Under the pieces are notes generated by a model, which saw only the letters and a list, made by a program, of their open reading frames with translations, did no database searches and was not told where the DNA came from. The translations under genes were made by a program, and so were the position numbers. DNA of 64,000 bases, taken from Trabulsiella odontotermitis (GTDB taxonomy: Bacteria > Pseudomonadota > Gammaproteobacteria > Enterobacterales > Enterobacteriaceae). Of this stretch, positions 55,073-62,423 are shown in pieces. The stretch covers positions 2,852,001 through 2,916,000 of the forward strand of contig NZ_CP125781.1 of NCBI RefSeq assembly GCF_030053895.1. The letters run 5' to 3'. Position 1 is the stretch's first letter. Each line of letters starts with the position of its first letter.

Positions 55073-58000
55073 ATGAAGAAACCATACCATCGTGTATTCG
55101 TCACTCCGGCCCGTCCTCTGCTGCATTTTGCCAGCCTGGGACTCGTGACGTTCATCTTTACACTTTTTTCGCTTGAGCTGACCCGCTTTGGCACCCTGCT
55201 CGCGCCGCTGTGGTTCCCGACCTCAATCATGATGGTCGCCTTTTACCGCCATGCCGGAAAATACTGGCCGACGATTGCCCTCGTCTGCTCCGCTGGTAAT
55301 ATCGCTGCCTCATTAGTGTTGTTTCCCGTCGCTGCCGCCAACCTGGGCTATGTGGCGATAAATATTGCCGAAGCGCTGTTGGGCGCGGTACTGCTGCGTA
55401 AGCTGCTGCCGAACTATAATCCGCTGCAGAATCTCAACGACTGGATACGGCTGGCTATCGGCAGCGCGGTGATCCCCCCCCTGTTTGGCGCGCTTCTGGT
55501 CTGGCTGCTGATCCCCGGCGATAAACCACTGCAAACGATCATCGTCTGGGTGCTGTCAGAAACCATTGGTGCCCTGGCGCTGGTTCCTCTGGGGCTGCTG
55601 TTTAAATCGCACTATCTGTTGCGCCACCGTGATCCGCGACTGCTGCTGGAAACGCTAATCACGCTCGCCGTGACGCTGGCGCTGAGCGGTCTGGCGATAC
55701 ACTGGCTGCCCTGGCCTTTCACCTGTGTAATTGTGCTGTTGATGTGGAGCGCGATTCGTCTGCCGCGCATCGAAGCCTTTCTGGTTTTTCTGCTGACGGT
55801 GATGATGGTGTCGCTGATGATGGCCGCCGATCCCGACATCATTACCGCGCCGCACACCTACGCGCTGAACAATGCGGCCTGGCTGCCGTTCCTGATGATT
55901 CTGTTACCCGCCAACGTCATGACCATGGTGATGTACGCCTTTCGCGCCGAACGTAAACACATCACCGAAAGCGAGGCGCGTTTCCGCAATGCGATGGAAT
56001 ATTCAGCGATCGGCATGGCGCTGGTCGGCACCGAAGGCCAGTGGCTGCAGGCTAACAAAGCGCTGTGCCAGTTTCTGGGTTACAGCCAGGACGAACTGCG
56101 GGCGCTGACCTTTCAACAACTGACCTGGCCTGAAGATCTGAATAGTGATCTCGTCCAGCTCGATTTGCTGGCGAAGGGCGACATCAACAGCTATTCGATG
56201 GAAAAGCGTTACTACACCCGCAAAGGGGACGTGGTATGGGCGCTGCTGGCGGTGTCGCTGGTGCGACACGCCGACGGTTCGCCGCTCTATTTCATCGCCC
56301 AGATTGAAGATATTAACGATCTCAAACACACCGAATGGGTGAACAAACGGCTGATGGAGCGCATTACCCTCGCCAACGAAGCCGGCGGGATTGGCATCTG
56401 GGAATGGGAGCTGGAGCCGGACGTGATCAGCTGGGATAAGCGCATGTTTGAGATGTATGACGTGCCGTCGCACCTCAAACCCACCTGGAAGCTGTGGTAC
56501 AACTGCGTGCTGGAAGAAGATCGCCCTCATGCCGAGCAGACCATTCGCAACGCCCTGCGCGCCCGTTCGCCGTTCAAGCTGGAGTTTCGCATTCAGGTGA
56601 AGGACGGCATTCGCCATATCCGCTCGCTCGCCAACCGCGTTCTGAATAAAAATGGCGAAGTGGAACGCCTGCTCGGTATCAGTATGGATATGACCGAGGT
56701 AAAACAGCTCAACGAAGCGCTGTTTCAGGAGAAAGAACGCCTGCACATCACCCTTGATTCCATCGGCGAAGCCGTGCTGTGTACCGACATCCATATGAAC
56801 GTCACCTTTATGAATCCGGTGGCGGAAAACATGAGTGGCTGGACGCAGGAACAGGCGCTAAAACAGCCGCTGCTCAACGTGCTGCATATCACCTTTGGCG
56901 ACAACGGCCCGCTGATGGAAAACATCTACAGCGGTGACTTCTCGCGTTCAGACATTGAACAGGATCTGGTGCTGCACAGCCGTCACGGCGGCAGCTACGA
57001 TATTCACTACAGCATTACGCCGCTCAGCACCCTGGACGGACATAACATCGGCACCGTACTGGTCATCCAGGACGTGACCGAGTCGCGCAAAATGCTGCGT
57101 CAGCTCAGTTACAGCGCCTCCCACGATGCGCTGACGCAACTGGGCAATCGCGTCAGCTTTGAAAATCATCTCAAACGGCTGCTGCACAACGTGCAGGAAA
57201 CACATCAAAAACATGCGCTGGTGTTTATCGATCTCGATCGTTTTAAAGCCGTTAACGACACCGCCGGGCACGCGGCAGGCGATGCCCTGCTGCGCGAGTT
57301 GTCGGCACTGATGCTCAGCATGTTACGCACCAGCGACATCCTGGCGCGTCTGGGCGGCGATGAGTTTGGCCTGCTTCTGCCGGACTGCAACATCGAGAGC
57401 GCACGCTATACCGCGACGCGCATCATTACGGCTATCAATGATTACCAGTTCCACTGGGAAGATCGTACCCACCGCGTTGGTGCCAGCGCCGGGGTCACGC
57501 TGATTGATGAGAGCAATAACGTGGCGTCCGAGGTGATGTCACAGGCCGATATCGCCTGTTATACCTCGAAAAACAGCGGGCGCGGCATGGTGACGGTGTA
57601 CGAATCGCAACAGGCAAACCAGCCTGCGCGCAGTACCCTGACGCAGGATGAGAAATGGCGCATCATCAAAGAGAACCATCTGGTGTTTATGGCCCGTAGT
57701 GTCGCCTCGCCACGTACTCCGGAAGCCAGCCACTTCTGGTTGCTGTCGCTGCGCCTGTGGACCAGCGAAGGTGAAATGCTGGAAGAGAAAGCATTCCGCA
57801 ACAGCCTGTCCGAAAGCGAACTGTTGCGGGCGCTGGACCGCCGGTTGCTCGCTGAATTCTTCCTCCAGTGGGCGCAAAAAGTGGCGGCAAAAGGCATCGG
57901 CGTGACCTTACCGTTATCATCAACCAGCCTCGCCAGCGCGCCGTTGATTGACGAGCTGCTCGGTCAGCTGACGGAAAGCAAGATACCTGCCAGGCTGCTG

Positions 58001-58399
58001 CATTTTGTCATCAGCAGCGACTGCCTGCTCAGTGAGGATCCGACAATGGCGCAAAGCATTCGGCGGTTACGCCAGGTGGGCTGCAAACTCATTCTCAGCC
58101 ATCCGGGCCAGGATCTGGATATCTTTAACCGCCTGACACCGGATACCGCCGACTACATCATGCTCGACGCTGACTCGGTGGTAAACGTGCATCTCAATCT
58201 GATGGATGAAATGATGGCGACCATCGTGCACGGTCACGCGCACCGGCTGGGAATGAAAACTATCGCCGGCCCGACCAACGAATCGCTGGTGATGGACACG
58301 CTGTCGGGTATCGGCATTGATATGATTTTCGGCGACACCATCTCACAAAACCAGCCGCTGGAGCTGGTTCTGCACAGCAGTTATTTCGCGATTAACTGA
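55073..58399 (+). CDS. yegE: diguanylate cyclase YegE (DgcE) with MASE1, PAS, GGDEF and degenerate EAL
   Basis: 1108 residues (E. coli 1105). An N-terminal MASE1 membrane sensor (about 8-10 TM, residues 15-300) is followed by three PAS/PAC domains (about 300-680). The GGDEF domain has an intact GGDEF motif at 761-765 and an intact inhibitory I-site RTSD at 752-755, five residues upstream. The C-terminal EAL-like domain (about 860-1108) lacks the catalytic EAL and DDFG-type motifs. It should make c-di-GMP and not degrade it. In E. coli DgcE feeds the curli/cellulose switch. The ribosome-binding site is weak. It converges on alkA with an 8-base overlap. Confidence 0.94.
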   Translation: MKKPYHRVFVTPARPLLHFASLGLVTFIFTLFSLELTRFGTLLAPLWFPTSIMMVAFYRHAGKYWPTIALVCSAGNIAASLVLFPVAAANLGYVAINIAEALLGAVLLRKLLPNYNPLQNLNDWIRLAIGSAVIPPLFGALLVWLLIPGDKPLQTIIVWVLSETIGALALVPLGLLFKSHYLLRHRDPRLLLETLITLAVTLALSGLAIHWLPWPFTCVIVLLMWSAIRLPRIEAFLVFLLTVMMVSLMMAADPDIITAPHTYALNNAAWLPFLMILLPANVMTMVMYAFRAERKHITESEARFRNAMEYSAIGMALVGTEGQWLQANKALCQFLGYSQDELRALTFQQLTWPEDLNSDLVQLDLLAKGDINSYSMEKRYYTRKGDVVWALLAVSLVRHADGSPLYFIAQIEDINDLKHTEWVNKRLMERITLANEAGGIGIWEWELEPDVISWDKRMFEMYDVPSHLKPTWKLWYNCVLEEDRPHAEQTIRNALRARSPFKLEFRIQVKDGIRHIRSLANRVLNKNGEVERLLGISMDMTEVKQLNEALFQEKERLHITLDSIGEAVLCTDIHMNVTFMNPVAENMSGWTQEQALKQPLLNVLHITFGDNGPLMENIYSGDFSRSDIEQDLVLHSRHGGSYDIHYSITPLSTLDGHNIGTVLVIQDVTESRKMLRQLSYSASHDALTQLGNRVSFENHLKRLLHNVQETHQKHALVFIDLDRFKAVNDTAGHAAGDALLRELSALMLSMLRTSDILARLGGDEFGLLLPDCNIESARYTATRIITAINDYQFHWEDRTHRVGASAGVTLIDESNNVASEVMSQADIACYTSKNSGRGMVTVYESQQANQPARSTLTQDEKWRIIKENHLVFMARSVASPRTPEASHFWLLSLRLWTSEGEMLEEKAFRNSLSESELLRALDRRLLAEFFLQWAQKVAAKGIGVTLPLSSTSLASAPLIDELLGQLTESKIPARLLHFVISSDCLLSEDPTMAQSIRRLRQVGCKLILSHPGQDLDIFNRLTPDTADYIMLDADSVVNVHLNLMDEMMATIVHGHAHRLGMKTIAGPTNESLVMDTLSGIGIDMIFGDTISQNQPLELVLHSSYFAIN

Positions 58400-59240
58400 T
58401 GTCCGGCGCCCAGTCGTCGGTGTACCAGATGTGCAACAGGGCGTACGAGCGCCACGGCTGCCAGCGCTCGGCATAACGGCGAATTTGCGCGGGCGTCATG
58501 CCGGGAAAACGCTGCTTGATCAGGTAATCATCGGGCAAAAACACGTCTTTGGCCTGCCAGCCGCGCAGGGCAAAATAGTTTGCCGTCCAGCGGCCAATGC
58601 CGGGAAACGATTGCAGAGACTTCATCCCCTGCTCGATGTTATCGGGCGCCATCAGCGGGAGTTCACCGCTCAGCGTTGCGTTCGCCAGATGAATCAGCGC
58701 CTCAGCGCGCTTCAACGGCATGCCGAGCGTTTTCAGACGGAGCGGATCGGCTTGCGCCAGTTGCTGCGGCGTCGGGAAGCAATAAAACCCCGGCGCGTTT
58801 TCCAGCGGCTCCCCGCAGGCATGTACCACTTTTGAAGTCAGTTTCGCCGCCATGCTGACGCTCACCAGTTGCCCCAGGATCGCCCGAATCCCCTGCTCAA
58901 ATGCATCCAGCGCGCCAGGCAGACGCAACCCCGGACGCGGCGCACCAAGCGGCCCTAACGCCCGGGAAACCACCTGCGGATCACAGCGCAAATCCAGCAA
59001 GCGTTCGACCCGCGCCAGACACTGTTCGGCAACCGGCAACAATCCGTCGCTCAGCGTGACCCGCAGCGTCCGGGTGTGTTCGTCCGGCGCAAGCGTCATC
59101 AGCCCCCGATGACCGTCGAGCGCAAAACTACGGGTATAGCGCCCGTCGCTGAACACTTCAACGCCCTCAACGGCACGCATCTTCAGAAAGCCAAACATCC
59201 AGTCCCAGTCATAAGGCGGTAGCCAGCGCAGTGTATACAT
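58392..59240 (-). CDS. alkA: 3-methyladenine DNA glycosylase II AlkA
   Basis: Base-excision repair glycosylase for alkylated purines and pyrimidines. 282 residues: N-terminal AlkA domain, then the helix-hairpin-helix with LQSFPGIGRWTANYFALRG and the catalytic aspartate at 238 in VFLPDDYLIKQRFPG. The ATG at 59240 (MYTLRWLPPYDW) is the family start, and 29 further in-frame codons upstream are rejected. In E. coli it belongs to the Ada adaptive response; I found no clear Ada box by eye. It is divergent from yegD (134 bp apart). Confidence 0.95.
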   Translation of the reverse strand: MYTLRWLPPYDWDWMFGFLKMRAVEGVEVFSDGRYTRSFALDGHRGLMTLAPDEHTRTLRVTLSDGLLPVAEQCLARVERLLDLRCDPQVVSRALGPLGAPRPGLRLPGALDAFEQGIRAILGQLVSVSMAAKLTSKVVHACGEPLENAPGFYCFPTPQQLAQADPLRLKTLGMPLKRAEALIHLANATLSGELPLMAPDNIEQGMKSLQSFPGIGRWTANYFALRGWQAKDVFLPDDYLIKQRFPGMTPAQIRRYAERWQPWRSYALLHIWYTDDWAPDIS

Positions 59241-59374
59241 AAACGCTCCTTTATCAGTGGCTAAAGCATATACGTCACGACGACAGGATGCCTTGCTTTT
59301 ATATTCCAGTTGTCGTCGTCGCCACATTCCGCTAAAGTCGCCACCCTTTCTTCACTGGCATGGGGATAAGTGAC

Positions 59375-60727
59375 GTGTTTATTGGTTTTGATTACGGCAC
59401 CGCAAACTGTTCGGTGGCGGTCATGCAGGACGGCAGCCCGCGACTGCTCACCATGGAAAACGGTAGCACTCTGTTGCCGTCGATGCTCTGCGCGCCCACG
59501 CGCGAAGCAGTCAGTGAATGGCTGTACCGCCATCATGATGTGCCGTTAATGGGTGATGAAACCCAGGCGCTGTTGCGTCGGGCGATTACGTTCAATCGCG
59601 ATGAAGACATTGAGGTGCTGCAAAATAGTGTGCAGTTCGGTCTCGCCTCGCTGAAACAGTATATGGACGATCCTGAAGAAGTCTGGTTCGTCAAATCACC
59701 GAAATCGTTCCTGGGCGCCAGCGGTCTGAAGCCGCAGCAGGTGGCACTGTTTGAGGATCTGGTTTGCGCAATGATGCTGCATATCAAACAGCAGGCACAG
59801 ACGCAGTTGCCGGAAAGCATCGACCAGGCGGTGATTGGCCGCCCGATTAACTTCCAGGGACTGGGCGGCGAAGAGGCCAACCAACAGGCGCAGGGGATCC
59901 TTGAACGCGCGGCAAAACGTGCCGGTTTTCGCGACGTGGTCTTTCAGTATGAACCGGTCGCCGCCGGGCTCGACTTCGAAGCCACGCTGACAGAAGAAAA
60001 ACGCGTGTTAGTGGTGGATATCGGTGGCGGTACCACCGACTGTTCTTTGTTGCTGATGGGGCCGACATGGCGTCACCGTCAGGATCGCGCGCAAAGCCTG
60101 CTCGGCCACAGCGGTTGTCGCATCGGCGGTAACGATCTGGACATCGCGCTGGCATTCAAATGCCTGATGCCGTTGCTGGGTATGGGTGGCGAAACGGAGA
60201 AAGGTATCGCGTTGCCAGTACTGCCGTGGTGGAATGCGGTTGCCATCAACGACGTACCCGCACAAAGTGATTTCTACAGCAGCGCTAATGGTCGTGCACT
60301 GCGCGATATGGTTCGCGACGCGCGCGATGCTGAAAAAGTCGCATTACTGTTAAAGGTCTGGCAACAACGTCTGAGCTACCGGCTGGTACGCAGCGCCGAA
60401 GAGAGCAAAATCGCCCTCTCCGACCGCCAGGAAATTACCACTGCCCTGCCGTTTATCAGCGAATCACTGGCAACGGACATCAACCAGGCCGGTCTGGAAG
60501 CTGCGCTGAACCAGCCACTGGCGCGCATCCTGGAACAGGTACAGTTAGCTCTTGATAACAGCAACGTTCGCCCGGACGTCATCTACCTGACCGGTGGCAG
60601 CGCGCGCTCGCCGCTGATCCGTAAAGCGCTGAGCGAACAGCTTCCCGGCATTCCGGTCGCCGGTGGCGATGATTTCGGTTCGGTGACCGCCGGGCTGGCG
60701 CGCTGGGCACAGGTTGTCTTTGCCTGA
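59375..60727 (+). CDS. yegD: Hsp70-like protein YegD
   Basis: 450-residue actin-like ATPase of the Hsp70 superfamily, lacking the C-terminal substrate-binding domain of DnaK. FIGFDYGTANCSVAV is the phosphate 1 motif, VLVVDIGGGTTDCSLLLMG phosphate 2, and YLTGGSARSPLIRKAL the adenosine motif. Cellular role unknown; described only as a putative chaperone. A GTG at 59375 gives the family length and MFIGFDYG start. An in-frame ATG 15 bases upstream has no ribosome-binding site. Confidence 0.93.
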   Translation: MFIGFDYGTANCSVAVMQDGSPRLLTMENGSTLLPSMLCAPTREAVSEWLYRHHDVPLMGDETQALLRRAITFNRDEDIEVLQNSVQFGLASLKQYMDDPEEVWFVKSPKSFLGASGLKPQQVALFEDLVCAMMLHIKQQAQTQLPESIDQAVIGRPINFQGLGGEEANQQAQGILERAAKRAGFRDVVFQYEPVAAGLDFEATLTEEKRVLVVDIGGGTTDCSLLLMGPTWRHRQDRAQSLLGHSGCRIGGNDLDIALAFKCLMPLLGMGGETEKGIALPVLPWWNAVAINDVPAQSDFYSSANGRALRDMVRDARDAEKVALLLKVWQQRLSYRLVRSAEESKIALSDRQEITTALPFISESLATDINQAGLEAALNQPLARILEQVQLALDNSNVRPDVIYLTGGSARSPLIRKALSEQLPGIPVAGGDDFGSVTAGLARWAQVVFA

Positions 60728-60756
60728 TTTCACGATCCGCCTCGGGAAAGCGGGGA

Positions 60757-60785
60757 TTGACTCCGCCGCGTAATCGTCTTAACGT
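60757..60785 (+). promoter_or_regulatory. promoter of the Sib antisense RNA
   Basis: A -35 box TTGACT (60757-60762), 17-base spacer and -10 box TAACGT (60780-60785), directing transcription from about 60792 on the + strand across the Ibs gene. The spacing is ideal for sigma 70. Confidence 0.7.
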
Positions 60786-60827
60786 GGAGGGATAAGGGAA
60801 AGGGAGGAGTATCCTCCCCCTGGTGTC

Positions 60828-60887
60828 TTAGTAAGCTGTGAAACTTATAACTAAGAGTATCACCAGTATGATGACGAGCTTCATCAT
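60828..60887 (-). CDS. ibs: Ibs small toxic membrane peptide
   Basis: A 19-residue hydrophobic peptide, MMKLVIILVILLVISFTAY, one TM helix, matching the E. coli IbsA-E peptides at most positions (MMKL-VIIL-I start and ISFxAY end conserved). Ibs peptides are type I toxins that depolarise the inner membrane when overproduced. It is opposed on the + strand by the Sib RNA. A downstream hairpin (60802-60818) may end its mRNA. The start ATG overlaps the stop of an upstream 69-codon frame (ATGA). It is too short for ordinary gene finders. Confidence 0.9.
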   Translation of the reverse strand: MMKLVIILVILLVISFTAY

Positions 60888-61093
60888 ATGCCCTTTCCTT
60901 CTGAAGGCCCCTTCCTCGGGAGGGGCTTTCCCGTTTCAGCCCCTTGCTGAAATCCTTTCAGCCTGACCTCCCTGCCGGTACGCACTTTAGCGCGCAACGC
61001 GGGTTTCCTGCTCAGCTTTCCTTCCGCCTTGCGAGGCGTCTCGTAAAACGCTGATATTGACTGCTTCTCAGACGAATCCTGACGGTGTTTCAT
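60884..61093 (-). CDS. possible 69-residue basic ORF upstream of ibs
   Basis: A 69-residue frame beginning MKHRQDSSEKQSISAFYETP, rich in Lys and Arg, with no motif I recognise. It has ggagg four bases before its ATG, and its TGA overlaps the ibs ATG (ATGA), so translation of the toxin could be coupled to it. However, the ggagg is the complement of the BaeR-box candidate of mdtA, and the 3' third is antisense to the Sib terminator. Coding status is doubtful. Confidence 0.3.
   Translation of the reverse strand: MKHRQDSSEKQSISAFYETPRKAEGKLSRKPALRAKVRTGREVRLKGFQQGAETGKPLPRKGPSEGKGI
60906..60936 (+). terminator. terminator of the Sib RNA
   Basis: Stem gcccctt/gaggggc around 60907-60926 with a small loop, followed by tttcccgttt. 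It ends the + strand Sib RNA. Confidence 0.75.
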
Positions 61094-61110
61094 ATTTCCT
61101 CCATTTTTCC
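61093..61110 (+). promoter_or_regulatory. candidate BaeR box upstream of mdtA
   Basis: The stretch tatttcctccatttttcc resembles the BaeR-box consensus TTTTTCTCCATDATTGGC (about 12 of 18 positions, with the TCCAT core intact). It sits about 65 bp before the mdtA ATG. BaeSR is the known activator of mdtABCD in E. coli. Candidate -10 boxes (TAGTAT/TATCAT at 61131-61139) lack a good -35, as expected for an activator-dependent promoter. Confidence 0.45.
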
Positions 61111-61172
61111 GGGGAGCGCGATGACTAAACTAGTATCATCTCCGACACGTTTCAGGATGAGAGTCGATAACG

Positions 61173-62423
61173 ATGAAAGGCAGTAAGAAAACCCGCTGGG
61201 GAAGCGCACTGGCCGTGATGGTGGTGATTGCCGCTGCGGGCTACTGGTACAGTCGTTCCGCACCGGATACGACCACGCCCACCGCTAAAGAACAGGGGCA
61301 AAAGCCTGCCGCAGGGGCACGCAGAGGCGGACGTTTTGGCGGCGCGCTGGCGCCCGTCCAGGCGGCGACCGCCACCAGCGAATCCGTCCCCCGTTATCTC
61401 ACCGGGCTTGGCACCGTCACCGCGGCCAACACCGTGACCGTTCGTAGCCGGGTTGAAGGCCAGTTACTGGCGATTCACTTCCAGGAGGGCCAACAGGTAA
61501 AAGCGGGCGATCTGCTGGCGGAAATCGATCCCAGCCAGTTTAAAGTGGCGCTGGCACAGGCGCAGGGCCAGCTGGCAAAAGACACCGCTACCCTCGCCAA
61601 TGCACGCCGCGATCTGGCGCGTTATCAGCAACTGGTGAAAACCAGCCTCGTCTCCCGCCAGGAACTCGACACCCAACAATCGCTGGTCAGCGAAAGTCAG
61701 GGCACCGTTAAGGCTGATGAAGCAAACGTCGCCAGTGCGCAGTTACAGCTCGACTGGACGCGCATTACCGCCCCCATTGATGGTCGTGTCGGTTTAAAAC
61801 AGGTGGATATCGGCAACCAGATCTCCACCAGCGATACCAACGGTATTGTGGTGCTGACCCAGACGCATCCTGTCGATCTGGTCTTTACCCTGCCGGAGAA
61901 CGACATCTCTACTATCGTTCAGGCGCAAAAAGCCGGGAAAACCCTGACAGTGGAAGCGTGGGATCGCACCAATAAGCAGAAACTGAGCGCGGGTACCCTG
62001 CTGAGTCTTGACAACCAGATTGACGCTACCACCGGCACCATCAAACTGAAAGCACGCTTTAACAACGAAGACGACGCGCTGTTTCCCAACCAGTTCGTCA
62101 ACGCGCGCATGCTGGTGGATACCGAACAAAACGCCGTAGTGATCCCCACCGCCGCGCTGCAAATGGGGAACGACGGTCACTTCGTCTGGGTACTGAATAT
62201 GGACAATAAAGTCAGCAAGCACAACGTCACTCCGGGCATTCAGGACAGCCAGAAAGTGGTGATCAGTGCCGGGTTATCCGCAGGCGATCGCGTGGTCACC
62301 GACGGGATCGACCGGCTAACGGAAGGCGCGAAAGTGGAAGTGGTGGAAGCGCACAGCACCACCGCAGCCCCGGCAGAAAAACCGACCGCGCGCGACTATG
62401 GACAGAAAGGAGCACGCTCCTGA
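61173..62423 (+). CDS. mdtA: multidrug efflux periplasmic adaptor MdtA
   Basis: Membrane fusion protein of the MdtABC-TolC efflux system (bile salts, novobiocin and similar). 416 residues: an N-terminal membrane anchor (residues about 9-27, [18 protein letters not shown]), a lipoyl half-motif [30 protein letters not shown], an alpha-helical hairpin (about 125-170), the second lipoyl half [20 protein letters not shown], then beta-barrel and membrane-proximal domains. First gene of mdtABCD(baeSR); the stop overlaps the mdtB start (TGATG). Confidence 0.96.
   Translation: MKGSKKTRWGSALAVMVVIAAAGYWYSRSAPDTTTPTAKEQGQKPAAGARRGGRFGGALAPVQAATATSESVPRYLTGLGTVTAANTVTVRSRVEGQLLAIHFQEGQQVKAGDLLAEIDPSQFKVALAQAQGQLAKDTATLANARRDLARYQQLVKTSLVSRQELDTQQSLVSESQGTVKADEANVASAQLQLDWTRITAPIDGRVGLKQVDIGNQISTSDTNGIVVLTQTHPVDLVFTLPENDISTIVQAQKAGKTLTVEAWDRTNKQKLSAGTLLSLDNQIDATTGTIKLKARFNNEDDALFPNQFVNARMLVDTEQNAVVIPTAALQMGNDGHFVWVLNMDNKVSKHNVTPGIQDSQKVVISAGLSAGDRVVTDGIDRLTEGAKVEVVEAHSTTAAPAEKPTARDYGQKGARS

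Larger units (their letters stand above)
60792..60936 (+). ncRNA. sib: Sib-family antisense RNA (antitoxin to Ibs)
   Basis: Predicted RNA of about 140 nt, the size of E. coli Sib RNAs, starting at the promoter described at 60757. It begins with a strong hairpin gggagga/tcctccc (60802-60818), a feature of Sib/QUAD RNAs, crosses the Ibs gene on the opposite strand, and ends in a GC-rich terminator (gcccc/ggggc at 60907-60926 plus tttccc). It should repress Ibs synthesis by base-pairing with its mRNA. Confidence 0.8.
60728..61172. other. Ibs/Sib toxin-antitoxin region between yegD and mdtA
   Basis: 445 bp without a large gene. It holds the Ibs toxin gene on the - strand, the antisense Sib RNA on the + strand with promoter and terminator, a 69-codon - strand ORF coupled to Ibs, and the mdtA promoter with a BaeR-box candidate. 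In E. coli K-12 the corresponding place carries yegI, yegJ, pphC and yegL, then sibA/ibsA and sibB/ibsB; here one Ibs/Sib copy was found. Confidence 0.85.
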
